Assembly: GCA_947036575.1 (NCBI GenBank)
Contig: CAMQSH010000001.1
Span: 1 to 60,472 of the forward strand
Direction: 5' to 3'
Length of the DNA: 60,472 nt
Origin: an uncultured Brevinema sp.
GTDB taxonomy: Bacteria; Spirochaetota; Brevinematia; Brevinematales; Brevinemataceae
Shown here: positions 8,076-16,692 of the stretch, one piece after another
Position numbering within the stretch: the stretch's first letter is position 1
How the letters are laid out: every line of letters begins with the position of its first letter
Notes under the pieces: model-generated
The model's database searches: none
What the model was told of the DNA's origin: nothing
What the model saw: only the letters and a program-made list of their open reading frames with translations
Program-made: the position numbers and the translations under genes

Positions 8076-9275
8076 TTACCAATATAATTCCCATTCATTG
8101 TCTGTGTATAATCTCATAAGAGCTTCCATATAAAAATAGTCACCCCAAGTATTACACTCTTCCATGCCTCTTTTTGTATGCCATGAATAGACACCCTCTA
8201 AAAGTAAGCCATTAGAATTAGGGTCGTTATTTGCAGTAGAATAATTAGCTATTAACTCTCTCATGATAGCATGTGATGCCCCAAGATAAGATTTTTTAAG
8301 AGGATCATTAGCATCTAGATATTTATCCATTTCTAACATTCCACAAACTGCAATTGCAGAAGCTGAAGAATCTCTTACATGTCCATCATTTGCACCAAAA
8401 ATAAGATCCCAATAAGCAACTTCATCTTCAGGACAGCGATTGAGAAAATAATTTGTCATCCCTTTGTAAAGATCAATAAGTTGTGGGTTTTTTGTATAAA
8501 TATAAGTAAGAGGTAGTCCGTAAACACCCCAAGCTTGACCTCTAGCCCAAGAACTCGTATCGCTATATCCTTGTCTCGTTACTCCTTTAACGGGAGCTCC
8601 TGTTTTGGAATCAAAATAAAAAGTATGATAGGCAGATGCATCATCTCTAACTACTGTATTACAAGAACTAACCATATGTTTTGTTGCTAAGTCTGAATAT
8701 TTTTCATCCTTCGTAACTTCTGTTGCCCAATAAAGAAGAGGTATATTAAGTAAGCAGTCAATAATAAGTCTATAATTTTCTTCTGCTCCCAATTCTCCCC
8801 AAGCTTGAAGAAATTGTCCTTTTTCTTGAAAACGAGAAGCTAATTGATTTGCCGCTTTAATAGCTGAGTCTTTACCCATTTCGTTACCTGTTAATTTGTA
8901 AGCAGCAACACAACTAGGAGTATATAAAAATCCCATATCATGGTGATCTACTTCAATCTTTCTGTCTATTCTGTCAGTATAGCTAACAACTTGTATTTCT
9001 GCTGCTTTTCTGTATTTTTCATCACCAGTATATTCATATGCTAGCCAAAGAATTCCTGTCCAAAAACCATTTGTCCAGTCCACATTTTCAATAGGCTCAT
9101 ACACATGACCAAAGCTATTTGGCCCAGGAAATTTATCAGTAAACATAGGAAGAGCATCTGAAATTTTTTGTATAGCACCATCAAGAGCTTGTTTAACTTC
9201 TTCTTTTGTTAGAAGAGTAACGTTTTTATAATACTCTTGTTTTTTTAATGGTTCTATAGCTATTGATTTAATCAT
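8076..9275 (-). CDS. ugl: Unsaturated glucuronyl hydrolase, GH88
   Basis: GH88 enzymes hydrate and cleave the unsaturated uronic acid from disaccharides made by polysaccharide lyases, releasing 4-deoxy-5-keto uronate and an amino sugar. The 399-residue protein has no signal peptide, so it acts in the cytosol. H-H-D-M-G-F places one catalytic Asp at 113 and I-I-D-C-L-L-N the general acid Asp at 173; the spacing of 60 is close to the Asp88/Asp149 pair of the Bacillus GL1 enzyme. S-S-W-A-R-G-Q-A-W-G-V-Y near 240-250 is a conserved active-site segment. It lies between the PTS genes and kduD, so the PTS probably delivers its disaccharide substrate. Whether the imported sugar is phosphorylated cannot be told. 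Confidence 0.93.
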   Translation of the reverse strand: MIKSIAIEPLKKQEYYKNVTLLTKEEVKQALDGAIQKISDALPMFTDKFPGPNSFGHVYEPIENVDWTNGFWTGILWLAYEYTGDEKYRKAAEIQVVSYTDRIDRKIEVDHHDMGFLYTPSCVAAYKLTGNEMGKDSAIKAANQLASRFQEKGQFLQAWGELGAEENYRLIIDCLLNIPLLYWATEVTKDEKYSDLATKHMVSSCNTVVRDDASAYHTFYFDSKTGAPVKGVTRQGYSDTSSWARGQAWGVYGLPLTYIYTKNPQLIDLYKGMTNYFLNRCPEDEVAYWDLIFGANDGHVRDSSASAIAVCGMLEMDKYLDANDPLKKSYLGASHAIMRELIANYSTANNDPNSNGLLLEGVYSWHTKRGMEECNTWGDYFYMEALMRLYTDNEWELYW

Positions 9276-9290
9276 GATATTACTCCTTAT

Positions 9291-10118
9291 TTAAACAACT
9301 GTAAAAATACCAAAATAACTAGTAATTAATGAGAAAAAGATAATTCCCCAAATAAGCACTTGGATACTAACTTTTTTACGTACTAAATGAAGAAGTATCA
9401 TCAATGTTATTACTGATAAAATACCAGGCATAAATTTATCTAATACATCTACTTGTAAATTAAACATTTTAGTTTCAGATAATTGAAATTCAATAGCAAA
9501 TTTAAATCTAATAAATGCTGCTGTTAAACCACCAATACTGATTAAACCAATATAAGAAATAATTCTATTTAATTTAGTCATTTGATCTTGTAGGGTATCT
9601 AAAGCTTCAGAACCTCTTGCATAGAGATCTTTCATCCCAAACCAATTGATTAAACGTAATACATTAATAATAGGAAATAAGACTGCTAAAAAGAATGCCA
9701 TATAAATGACAGGTGCGTTATCTGCACTAGCAACTAGTCCACCACTAATAGCTAAACTACCTACGATTCCTCTAGTTACCGCTCTCCAGTTTACAGAGAT
9801 AGAATCTCCAATAGCAGAAAATGGTCCCATAAGAGCTATTTTCATTGCACGAATTGCATCTGGACTTTCTTTGTGTTCTTCCATTGCAAGAACAATTCCT
9901 ATCAATCCTAAGGAAACATAAGGGTGTGTATTCAAAAATTCTGTATGTCTTCTACATGCAGCTACATAATCTTCTTCTTTTTTGTGAATTTTTCTTAATG
10001 CAGGTTGTATAGCCCATAAAAATCCTAATCCTTGCATACGAGCATAGGAAAAACAATGCTGTATATAAAAACTTCTAAAAAATAATTGTCTAATATCTTT
10101 TTTATCTAATATTGCCAT
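9291..10118 (-). CDS. PTS mannose-family EIID component
   Basis: EIID is one of the two membrane subunits of mannose/aga-type PTS permeases. The 275 residues begin with the family pattern L-F-F-R-S-F-Y-I-Q-H-C-F-S-Y-A-R-M-Q-G-L-G-F (soluble N-terminal part), then the conserved G-P-F-S-A-I-G-D-S segment near 105 and hydrophobic helices at the C-terminus. It is 9 bp from EIIC and 15 bp from ugl in one operon. Together with EIIB and EIIC it would carry glycosaminoglycan disaccharides, by analogy with streptococcal hyaluronan loci. Confidence 0.93.
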   Translation of the reverse strand: MAILDKKDIRQLFFRSFYIQHCFSYARMQGLGFLWAIQPALRKIHKKEEDYVAACRRHTEFLNTHPYVSLGLIGIVLAMEEHKESPDAIRAMKIALMGPFSAIGDSISVNWRAVTRGIVGSLAISGGLVASADNAPVIYMAFFLAVLFPIINVLRLINWFGMKDLYARGSEALDTLQDQMTKLNRIISYIGLISIGGLTAAFIRFKFAIEFQLSETKMFNLQVDVLDKFMPGILSVITLMILLHLVRKKVSIQVLIWGIIFFSLITSYFGIFTVV

Positions 10119-10127
10119 GATCCTCTC

Positions 10128-10919
10128 CTATATACCATCATTTTCATTAGAAGATGTTAATTGTAAATTTTTGACATCTTCTAATAGATCTTCACCCGCT
10201 CTATATTGTAATAAAGCAATAGAAATAGCAAGTAAAGAAATTCCTAAAGGTGGTACTTTCAAATAAATTGCTATTAAAAACCCTAAGAAATAATATACAG
10301 AATTTTTTGGTGTAAAGAAATAACTTAAAATAATAGCGAAACCAACAGCTGGTAAGATACGTCCAGAGAGTTTGAATCCTTCTAAAATCCATACTGGCAT
10401 ATTAGTAATAAATGCTTCTATATAATTTGCTCCTACAGAAATAGCAACAACTACAATAATAGCATGATATAAACCATGTATACATGTTCCTACAAGAATT
10501 GATTTTGTTGCTTTTTCTATTTCTCCATTCTCAATAAGTGCCTCGATTCTTGGAACTCTTGTTGAGTTTATTGCAAACCAAAAAGTAACAGCAGCTTGTG
10601 TTAATAATGCTGCTGGAAAGGCAATAGCTAAAGTATATTCAGGAGACTGTCCTGATGAAATTGCTAATGCTATTCCTATAGCAGATCCTATCATTCTATT
10701 TGGAGGTTGTGCTCCACCTATGGATTTCATTCCTAAGAATATTAATTCAAAAAAACCACCATAAACTATCCCTTCTAAAGGTTGTCCTAAAATAAGTCCT
10801 ACAAAAAAACCTATTTGCATAGGGTATTGCATACCCCAAAAGCCTACTAAATCATCAACAGAACTAATAAATACTACTATTCCTATTAATAAAGCTTGTA
10901 TAATTGATATTTCTCCCAT
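10128..10919 (-). CDS. PTS mannose/sorbose-family EIIC component
   Basis: 263 residues with about seven hydrophobic helices, starting I-I-Q-A-L-L-I-G-I-V-V-F. G-M-Q-Y-P-M-Q-I-G-F-F-V and the following G-G-F-F-E-L-I-F-L-G are typical of the family's substrate-binding region, and G-G-A-Q-P-P-N-R lies in the second conserved loop. It pairs with the EIID product. The operon order EIIB-EIIC-EIID-ugl-kduD resembles that of Gram-positive hyaluronate/chondroitin utilisation loci. Confidence 0.93.
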   Translation of the reverse strand: MGEISIIQALLIGIVVFISSVDDLVGFWGMQYPMQIGFFVGLILGQPLEGIVYGGFFELIFLGMKSIGGAQPPNRMIGSAIGIALAISSGQSPEYTLAIAFPAALLTQAAVTFWFAINSTRVPRIEALIENGEIEKATKSILVGTCIHGLYHAIIVVVAISVGANYIEAFITNMPVWILEGFKLSGRILPAVGFAIILSYFFTPKNSVYYFLGFLIAIYLKVPPLGISLLAISIALLQYRAGEDLLEDVKNLQLTSSNENDGI

Positions 10920-10928
10920 TTTTAACTC

Positions 10929-11423
10929 CTAAAATGTTAATTTTTCTATAAAAGGTATTAAATTATCTTTTGCTGTTGTTGGAATCATTTGAGCATCTAT
11001 CTTTACATTTTTGCTTACAAGATATTTGAAAGCATCTAGCTCTACTTGATCCACATAAATAGCATGCTGTTCAATCAAAAGTTTTTTTCCATCGCCTTCA
11101 TGCATATTTGCTACAATAATACTCTCAATCTCTATTCCACCCTCAACTAATTTAGCCAACGCTATGGGTGTTCTTGATAATAATAAAATATGTTGCTCAG
11201 GTTTTGCTTTATTGATAACTTCTATTGTTTTGTCAACTGAGAAAAATCTCACAGCAACCCCTGGAGGGGTACTCATTTTTAATAAATTTTGTTGCATTGT
11301 ATCTGTTGCAACAACATCATCTACAACGACAATGATGTTTGCTTTTACTGTTCCTGTCCAAGTAATAGCTACTTGACCATGTATTAAACGATTATCAATA
11401 CGAACTAAACGAATATCTGGCAT
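10929..11423 (-). CDS. PTS mannose/sorbose-family EIIB component
   Basis: A 164-residue cytosolic EIIB. The phosphorylatable His15 is in R-I-D-N-R-L-I-H-G-Q-V, the family signature. It is the first gene of the operon running to kduD. No mannose-type EIIA gene follows or precedes it anywhere in the window, so the phosphate must come from an EIIA encoded elsewhere. Downstream genes follow at 9-15 bp. Confidence 0.93.
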   Translation of the reverse strand: MPDIRLVRIDNRLIHGQVAITWTGTVKANIIVVVDDVVATDTMQQNLLKMSTPPGVAVRFFSVDKTIEVINKAKPEQHILLLSRTPIALAKLVEGGIEIESIIVANMHEGDGKKLLIEQHAIYVDQVELDAFKYLVSKNVKIDAQMIPTTAKDNLIPFIEKLTF

Positions 11424-11432
11424 TTTTATCTC

Positions 11433-11522
11433 CTAAGGACACGAAGTCCGAAATGCAGTTATATACAGGGATGTATATTAATAACGGCTAAGGACACGAA
11501 GTCCAAAATACAGTTATATACA
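11433..11522. repeat. Two direct copies of a 35-bp structured repeat between EIIB and kduI
   Basis: CTAAGGACACGAAGTCC followed by A/G-AAAT-A/G-CAGTTATATACA occurs at 11433-11467 and 11488-11522 (period 55 bp, two differences). Each copy contains the small hairpin GGAC-ACGAA-GTCC. The second copy's CAGTTATAT pairs with ATATAACTG at about 11531, and the spacer ACAGGGATGTATA is the inverse of TATACATCCCT. It looks like a small dispersed repeat or a processed leader or attenuator ahead of the PTS operon. Confidence 0.6.
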
Positions 11523-11577
11523 TCCCTACATATAACTGTAAGCTTATCAGTAGGCATCATGTTTTGTATGGCATTAC

Positions 11578-12408
11578 CTATTTTAAATCGTCCATAGAAA
11601 TCATATCCATGTCTCCATAGTTTTGGTTATCACCCAACATCGCCCAAATAAAGGTATAATTACTTGTTCCTACACCTGAATGTATAGACCAAGGAGGAGA
11701 AATCACAGATTGTTCATTAGAAACAACAAGATGTCTTGTTTCAGAGGCCTGTCCCATAAAATGCATTACTCTTGAATCTTTATCCATATCAAAATATAAA
11801 TACACTTCCGAACGACGATCATGAGTATGACAAGGCATAGTGTTCCACATATTATTAGGTTCTAGTACTGTCATTCCTAATAGTAACTGACAAGATTGGC
11901 AAACACTAGGATCAATAAATTTGTAGATAGTACGTTTATTAGAATTTACATTATCACCTAAATGGGTAGGATTTGCTGTTTCAATATTGATTTTTACAAT
12001 AGGATATTCTTTGTGTGCAGGTCCAGAAATCACATAAAATTTTGCAGGTTTAGAAGAATCTTCAGATTTGAATTTTAGGTCTTTAATCCCTTTACCTAAG
12101 TAAATACCATCTTTATTTGCCATTGGGTATTCAACACCATCACAGGTAATAACGCCCTTACCACCAATATTAATAATACCAGCCTCTCTTCTTTCTAAGA
12201 AATAATCAGAACCAATTTCTTTATTTAAAATTAATTCTAATTCCTTAGTTACAGGTTGGATTCCTCCAATAATAAATCTATCATCTTGTGCATATGATAG
12301 TATTGTTTTATCTGATTGAAACAATGTTTCAATCAGAAAATTCTCCCTTAATTGGTTAGTATCCATTCCTTTTGCATGATTAGGGTGAACAGAATAAAAT
12401 TGTTTCAT
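11578..12408 (-). CDS. kduI: 5-dehydro-4-deoxy-D-glucuronate isomerase (KduI)
   Basis: KduI converts 4-deoxy-5-keto uronate to 3-deoxy-2,5-hexodiulosonate, feeding KduD. The 276 residues match the E. coli enzyme from end to end: S-Y-F-L-E-R-R-E-like block near 80, G-G-K-G near 93, zinc-binding M-P-C-H-T-H near 195, S-P-P-W-S-I-H-S-G-V-G-T near 240 and the acidic C-terminus M-D-D-L-K. It is transcribed alone from its own promoter and probable operator, about 150 bp upstream of the PTS operon start. The first 35 codons contain a large perfect palindrome described separately. Confidence 0.97.
   Translation of the reverse strand: MKQFYSVHPNHAKGMDTNQLRENFLIETLFQSDKTILSYAQDDRFIIGGIQPVTKELELILNKEIGSDYFLERREAGIINIGGKGVITCDGVEYPMANKDGIYLGKGIKDLKFKSEDSSKPAKFYVISGPAHKEYPIVKINIETANPTHLGDNVNSNKRTIYKFIDPSVCQSCQLLLGMTVLEPNNMWNTMPCHTHDRRSEVYLYFDMDKDSRVMHFMGQASETRHLVVSNEQSVISPPWSIHSGVGTSNYTFIWAMLGDNQNYGDMDMISMDDLK
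12311..12337. promoter_or_regulatory. Intragenic KdgR-like palindrome in kduI
   Basis: TCTGATTGAAAC and its exact complement GTTTCAATCAGA flank the 3-nt spacer AAT, giving 12-bp perfect arms. The core TTGAAAC-N3-GTTTCAA resembles the operator described for the enterobacterial IclR-family repressor KdgR. It lies in codons 25-33 of kduI. Coding constraint could create it by chance, but 12-bp perfect arms are rare. Confidence 0.45.
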
Positions 12409-12429
12409 TGAAACCTCCGTATATTTTAA

Positions 12430-12455
12430 GTCATTTCACACTTAAGTGAAATGAC
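12430..12455. promoter_or_regulatory. Operator-like palindrome in the kduI leader
   Basis: GTCATTTCAC, six bases, then GTGAAATGAC (perfect 10-bp arms) starts about 12 bp downstream of the kduI -10 box and ends just before the ribosome binding site. The position suits a repressor that blocks initiation or early elongation, for example one of the two IclR regulators encoded in the window. Confidence 0.6.
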
Positions 12456-12466
12456 ATTCTATTTAT

Positions 12467-12494
12467 ATTATAAAGGAATATTAATAAAAATCAA
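12467..12494 (-). promoter_or_regulatory. kduI promoter
   Basis: On the minus strand TTGATT (12489-12494), a 16-bp spacer and TATAAT (12467-12472) make a good sigma-70-type promoter reading towards kduI. The remaining part of the gap to the divergent IclR gene (12495-12729) is AT-rich and carries a second TATAAT-like box near 12652 that could serve the IclR gene. Confidence 0.65.
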
Positions 12495-12729
12495 CATTTT
12501 AAACTTTATTTTTATTAATATTTTTATTTTATTATTGTGTAAACAATTATATTTATACAAACACTCTAAATAAATAAAACATTATTCCACTAACCTTTTA
12601 TAACACCTGAAATCACAAAAATATACAACTATATATCATTAATTTACAAGTTATAATGAAATGTTATTCTACATGAATATTATAAATCAACATATTAAAA
12701 AAAAACCATTGATTTTAACAAAAAACAAT

Positions 12730-12753
12730 GTTATAATTGAAGTAAATTATAAC
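12730..12753. promoter_or_regulatory. Palindrome before the first IclR gene (probable operator)
   Basis: GTTATAATT-N6-AATTATAAC, with perfect 9-bp arms, ends 5 bp before the GGAG of the IclR gene. The position suggests autoregulation. The outer GTTAT/ATAAC bases recur in the palindrome before the second IclR gene. Confidence 0.55.
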
Positions 12754-12771
12754 TCATTGGAGCTTTTTTTT

Positions 12772-13545
12772 ATGAACGAATCATCAAATAGTATTCTTTT
12801 ATTAGATCAATTTTTTCAAATTTTCCAATTAATGTCACAAAAAGAATTGGTAACAATAACAGAATTAAGCAAAGAGACTAAGATTCCACCCTCAAAAGTA
12901 TATAGAATTTTATCAACACTTGTTGAATTAGAATATGCTTTTAAAAATACCTATGATTGTTATGGCTTAACATTAAAAATCATGAATATTTCTAACAATG
13001 TCTTGCAACACTATGAGATTACTCAAAAAGCATATCCCTTTTTAAAAGAACTAGTAAACACAACAAAAGAAACTGTTCATTTAGCCCAGCAACATGACGA
13101 ACACGTTATCTATGTAGGAAAAGTAGATAGTCCTCATGCTTTAAGAATCCACTCCTATGTTGGTAAAGTTGCACCTTGTTATTGTACTTCTTTAGGGAAA
13201 GCTATTTTTGCTCATTTACCAGTAGAATATCTTCTCAAATTATTAGAAAAAGTTGAATGGGTTCAATATACAGACACCACCATAACTAATCCTCAAGACT
13301 ATATAAAAGAACTAGAGCTAGTAAAAACACAAGGCTATAGCGAAGACAGACGAGAACATGTAGATTTTATGCATTGCTATGGCGCTCCTATTTTTGATTA
13401 TACAGGAACTTGTATTGCCGCTATTAGTGTTTCTACTCCTGTCTATCGTTGGTCTGAAGAGAGAGTCCAAAATGAGATTCTTCCAGCATTATTAAAAGCA
13501 AGTCATCAGATCTCTTCTTTATTTGGATATGTTCAAAAACCCTAA
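12772..13545 (+). CDS. IclR-family transcriptional regulator 1
   Basis: The start chosen is the Met at 12772 (257 residues), preceded by GGAG at 12758-12762. An upstream Met at 12661 would place the operator palindrome inside the gene and add 37 atypical residues. The N-terminal winged helix spans residues 8-70 (L-S-K-E-T-K-I-P-P-S-K-V-Y-R-I-L recognition helix). The IclR effector domain follows, with E-T-V-H-L-A near 100, G-K-V-A-P-C-Y-C-T-S-L-G-K-A near 125-140 and Y-S-E-D-R-R-E-H near 190. It is 24 bp upstream of the heparinase II/III gene and divergent from kduI. A KDG- or uronate-responsive repressor of the glycosaminoglycan locus is the likely role, by analogy with KdgR. Confidence 0.9.
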   Translation: MNESSNSILLLDQFFQIFQLMSQKELVTITELSKETKIPPSKVYRILSTLVELEYAFKNTYDCYGLTLKIMNISNNVLQHYEITQKAYPFLKELVNTTKETVHLAQQHDEHVIYVGKVDSPHALRIHSYVGKVAPCYCTSLGKAIFAHLPVEYLLKLLEKVEWVQYTDTTITNPQDYIKELELVKTQGYSEDRREHVDFMHCYGAPIFDYTGTCIAAISVSTPVYRWSEERVQNEILPALLKASHQISSLFGYVQKP

Positions 13546-13569
13546 TAAATAATAACTAAAGGAGTTTAC

Positions 13570-15444
13570 ATGTCTTTATTTTTAGATAATAACATCTCTA
13601 TGTATTCTTCCTTAGATTCTGAGAAAATAAAACTACTCCACGAAGCAGATCAATTACTAAAAAATCAAATTTCTTTTACTCATGAATGGGATATGGAACG
13701 TTGTGATCAACAATTTCTTTTTGAAGGAAATTGGGAAATGGATCCTATCAATGATCCAGAATGGACATGGATGCTTAATCGTTGTCGTTTTATAGAACAG
13801 CTGGGGTTAGCATATTATATCACCCGCAATATAGATTACGCTCATCATGCACAAAATCTCATCACCCAATGGATAACTCAAAATCATATCTCACCAAAAC
13901 ATACAAAAACTGTTTGGCGTAGAATTGATACAGGGATTCGTATTGTCCATTGGATAAAAGCCTTAGAATATATGCAAGATGTTTGCTCTCCAGAATTTAC
14001 AAAAATGGTAAAAGAATCTCTCCATGAACATGGGAAATTTTTAGTTGAAGGATTAAGTAATACATCTTACACTAGTAATTGGGGAGTTTTAGAGTTCCAC
14101 GGACTTTTTTGTTTAGCACTTACTTATGATTTTTCAGAATCACCAAAATGGTTAGAATTATCTCTTAAAGTTTTACAAACCACCTTAGAATGCCAAGTTT
14201 TAGCTGATGGAGTACAATGGGAACGCTCTCCCATGTATCATAATGAAGTATTAACGTGTTATTTACAAGTGATTTTTTTAGCACATAAACTTGATATTAC
14301 ACTAGTGAACTTTTTTAAAACCAAAGTAGAAAAAATGGTTTTTGCTAATCTTTATTGGCAAAAACCTAACGGTAATCAAGTGCTTTGGGGAGACAGTGAT
14401 GATACTAATCTTTGTCAACTTATTAGTGTTGCTGGAGCTATCTTAGGCAAAGGCGAATTCAAGCAAGTACCTCAATTAGATTTAGACTATCATTTTTATT
14501 TTAGCTCTCTGTATGAGCAAGTAAAAACTATTATACCTATGATAGGATCTCATTATTTACAAGCAGGTGGGCTATTAACATTAAAGGATGATGATTCTTC
14601 AGACTCAAGTTATCTATCCTTTATCACTAAAAATTTTGGTGGAGGGCATTCTCACAGTGATCTTTTACATATTAGCTACTATGCAAATAACAAAGATTAT
14701 TTGATTGATTGTGGACGCTTAACATATACAGAAACAGCAGATAGAAAATATCTTAAAAGCTCTCAAGGACATAATACGATCATTATTAATGATAAAGAAA
14801 ACACCTTATATAAAGACTCTTGGAGTACAAGTAAGGAAGCTCGTTTTGTCACAGGGACTTGGGAAACAAATCAACAATTCGATTGGGCATATTCGCATGA
14901 TCTTTCTTATCTAACCGATGGAGTTTTTCTCACAAGAAATATTATCCGTTTTGGTAAAGAGGGATTTTTATTATTAGATTTAATCCAATGTAATTCCAAA
15001 ACAAATTTCAAATTGAGCTTTAATACACCAAGATCTATCCATACAGATAACAAACAAATACATCTTGAAGATTTAATTTTACATACGAATTTAGATTATT
15101 CTATTTCAAAAGGAATTTGTTCTTATCACTACAATAGCAAACAATCTTGTAATAAAATCATTCAAGAAGCTACAATTTCTCAAAACACGATTATTGCTAA
15201 TTTTTTCACCTTCAAAAAACATGCTACTATTACTGAATTTAATATCATAGATAGAAAAAATCGAGAAGTCGCCTCCCATAAGGCTAAAGGATTTTCTATA
15301 ACAATAGGAGACGATAGCTATACTATTTTATATAAAATAGAACCTAGTGCTAAAAATTCTGGATTCTTTTTAGAATATAAGAGTAAATTTTATATGAACT
15401 CTCACATTTTATTAAAGAATGACATAGAAATTTTTAATTTTTAA
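13570..15444 (+). CDS. Heparinase II/III-like lyase, cytosolic
   Basis: 624 residues without a signal peptide. The N-terminal half is an alginate-lyase/heparinase-type alpha-toroid (W-R-R-I-D-T-G-I-R near 118, then S-N-W-G-V-L-E near 170-180 and E-R-S-P-M-Y-H-N-E near 220). The C-terminal heparinase II/III domain begins near residue 340 with G-G-G-H-S-H-S-D-L-L-H-I and continues with Y-L-I-D-C-G-R and S-Q-G-H-N-T. These enzymes cleave heparan sulfate, hyaluronan or related polymers. Lack of export suggests it acts on imported oligosaccharides, as proposed for heparinase-like genes in streptococcal hyaluronan loci. It shares a transcript with the IclR gene and ends in a 30-bp palindromic terminator. 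Confidence 0.85.
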   Translation: MSLFLDNNISMYSSLDSEKIKLLHEADQLLKNQISFTHEWDMERCDQQFLFEGNWEMDPINDPEWTWMLNRCRFIEQLGLAYYITRNIDYAHHAQNLITQWITQNHISPKHTKTVWRRIDTGIRIVHWIKALEYMQDVCSPEFTKMVKESLHEHGKFLVEGLSNTSYTSNWGVLEFHGLFCLALTYDFSESPKWLELSLKVLQTTLECQVLADGVQWERSPMYHNEVLTCYLQVIFLAHKLDITLVNFFKTKVEKMVFANLYWQKPNGNQVLWGDSDDTNLCQLISVAGAILGKGEFKQVPQLDLDYHFYFSSLYEQVKTIIPMIGSHYLQAGGLLTLKDDDSSDSSYLSFITKNFGGGHSHSDLLHISYYANNKDYLIDCGRLTYTETADRKYLKSSQGHNTIIINDKENTLYKDSWSTSKEARFVTGTWETNQQFDWAYSHDLSYLTDGVFLTRNIIRFGKEGFLLLDLIQCNSKTNFKLSFNTPRSIHTDNKQIHLEDLILHTNLDYSISKGICSYHYNSKQSCNKIIQEATISQNTIIANFFTFKKHATITEFNIIDRKNREVASHKAKGFSITIGDDSYTILYKIEPSAKNSGFFLEYKSKFYMNSHILLKNDIEIFNF

Positions 15445-15515
15445 AGAATATTATATTATCAAAGCCCCCTCACCTTTTAATAAGATGAGGGGGCTTTGAT
15501 AATATAATATTCTTT
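15443..15515. terminator. Exceptionally long bidirectional terminator (30-bp perfect stem)
   Basis: Bases 15443-15472 and 15486-15515 are exact reverse complements, with a 13-nt loop. The core is AAAGCCCCCTCA/TGAGGGGGCTTT. It separates the convergent lyase and dgoD genes and includes the lyase stop codon. The AT-rich outer 18 bp of each arm go well beyond what termination needs. Confidence 0.9.
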
Positions 15516-15523
15516 AGGAGAAG

Positions 15524-16675
15524 TTACCATTCGGCAAAAGAACCATCTTGATGTCTCCAAATTGGATTTTTCCAATCATGTGATTTTAAAGATTGTTCTT
15601 CCATAAACTTTTCATTAATTTCAACACCTAAGCCTGGTTTTGTAGGAAATCCTAAAGACCCTTTATCAAAATCAAATATTTCTGGATTTGATAAATAATC
15701 TAATACATCATTACCTTTATTATAGTGAATCCCTATGCTTTGTTCTTGGATTACTGCATTATAAGCAATAGCATCAACTTGTAAACAAGATGATAAAGCT
15801 ATAGGACCAAGAGGGCAATGAGGAGCAAAAGCTACATCGTAGGCTTCTGCCATCGCTGCGATTTTTTTACATTCTGTAATTCCACCAGCATGAGAAAGAT
15901 CTGGTTGAATAATATCAACATACCCTTGCTGAAGAATATTTTTAAAATCCCATCTAGAGAATAGCCTTTCTCCTGTTGCTATAGGAATACTACAAGCCAT
16001 AGCAATATCCCTAAAAGATTCCCCATTTTCACATAATACAGGTTCTTCAATAAACATTGGATCAAATTCTTCTAATTTTTTAGCTAAAACTTTCGCCATA
16101 GGTTTGTGGACACGTCCATGAAAATCTATTGCTATTCCAAAATCTCTTCCACAAGCTTCTCTGATACTAGCAACTCTTTCCAATACAGCATCTATTTTAC
16201 TATAATTATCAATAAACTGTAGTTCTTCTGTTCCATTCATTTTAATAGCAGTAAAGCCAGATTTTTGTCTATCTTTTGCCATAGCTATCACTTCTGAAGG
16301 TCTATCTCCACCTATCCAAGAATATGCTCGAATAGAAGTACGACAAAGCCCACCTAACAGATTGTAAACAGAGGTATTTAATTTTTTACCTTTAATATCC
16401 CAGAGTGCTTGATCAATACCAGATAAGGCAGACATCAATACGCCACCCCCTCGATAAAAACCACCTCTATACATTATATTCCATAAATCTTCAATGTTTG
16501 AAGGATCTTGCCCTACAACATAAGAGTCCATCAATTCTTTAACTGCAGCTTTAACAGAGCTAGCTCTACCTTCTAGTACAGGCTCTCCCCATCCTACAAT
16601 ACCTTCATCTGTTTCAATTTTTAAAAATAACCATCTAGGAGGTACTTGATATAATTTGTAAGATATAACTTTCAT
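15524..16675 (-). CDS. dgoD: D-galactonate dehydratase (enolase superfamily)
   Basis: DgoD dehydrates D-galactonate to 2-keto-3-deoxygalactonate. The 383 residues align end to end with the E. coli enzyme, from P-P-R-W-L-F-L-K-I-E-T-D-E-G to the closing P-I-W-R-H-Q-D-G-S-F-A-E-W. Metal ligands Asp184, Glu210 and Glu236 and catalytic His186 and His286 fall where expected (one residue after their E. coli counterparts). It is the last gene of the operon starting at the KDPG aldolase, 17 bp after DctM. This implies that the TRAP system imports an aldonate or uronate. Related mandelate-racemase-fold dehydratases on other sugar acids remain possible but less likely given the close match. Confidence 0.92.
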   Translation of the reverse strand: MKVISYKLYQVPPRWLFLKIETDEGIVGWGEPVLEGRASSVKAAVKELMDSYVVGQDPSNIEDLWNIMYRGGFYRGGGVLMSALSGIDQALWDIKGKKLNTSVYNLLGGLCRTSIRAYSWIGGDRPSEVIAMAKDRQKSGFTAIKMNGTEELQFIDNYSKIDAVLERVASIREACGRDFGIAIDFHGRVHKPMAKVLAKKLEEFDPMFIEEPVLCENGESFRDIAMACSIPIATGERLFSRWDFKNILQQGYVDIIQPDLSHAGGITECKKIAAMAEAYDVAFAPHCPLGPIALSSCLQVDAIAYNAVIQEQSIGIHYNKGNDVLDYLSNPEIFDFDKGSLGFPTKPGLGVEINEKFMEEQSLKSHDWKNPIWRHQDGSFAEW

Positions 16676-16692
16676 AAAATCCTCTTTTTTAT

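Noticed and set aside
12661..12771. Extended N-terminus of the first IclR gene starting at 12661
   Set aside because: The Met at 12772 has a GGAG at proper distance and gives the usual 257-residue length; the extension covers the operator palindrome and reads as low-complexity sequence.
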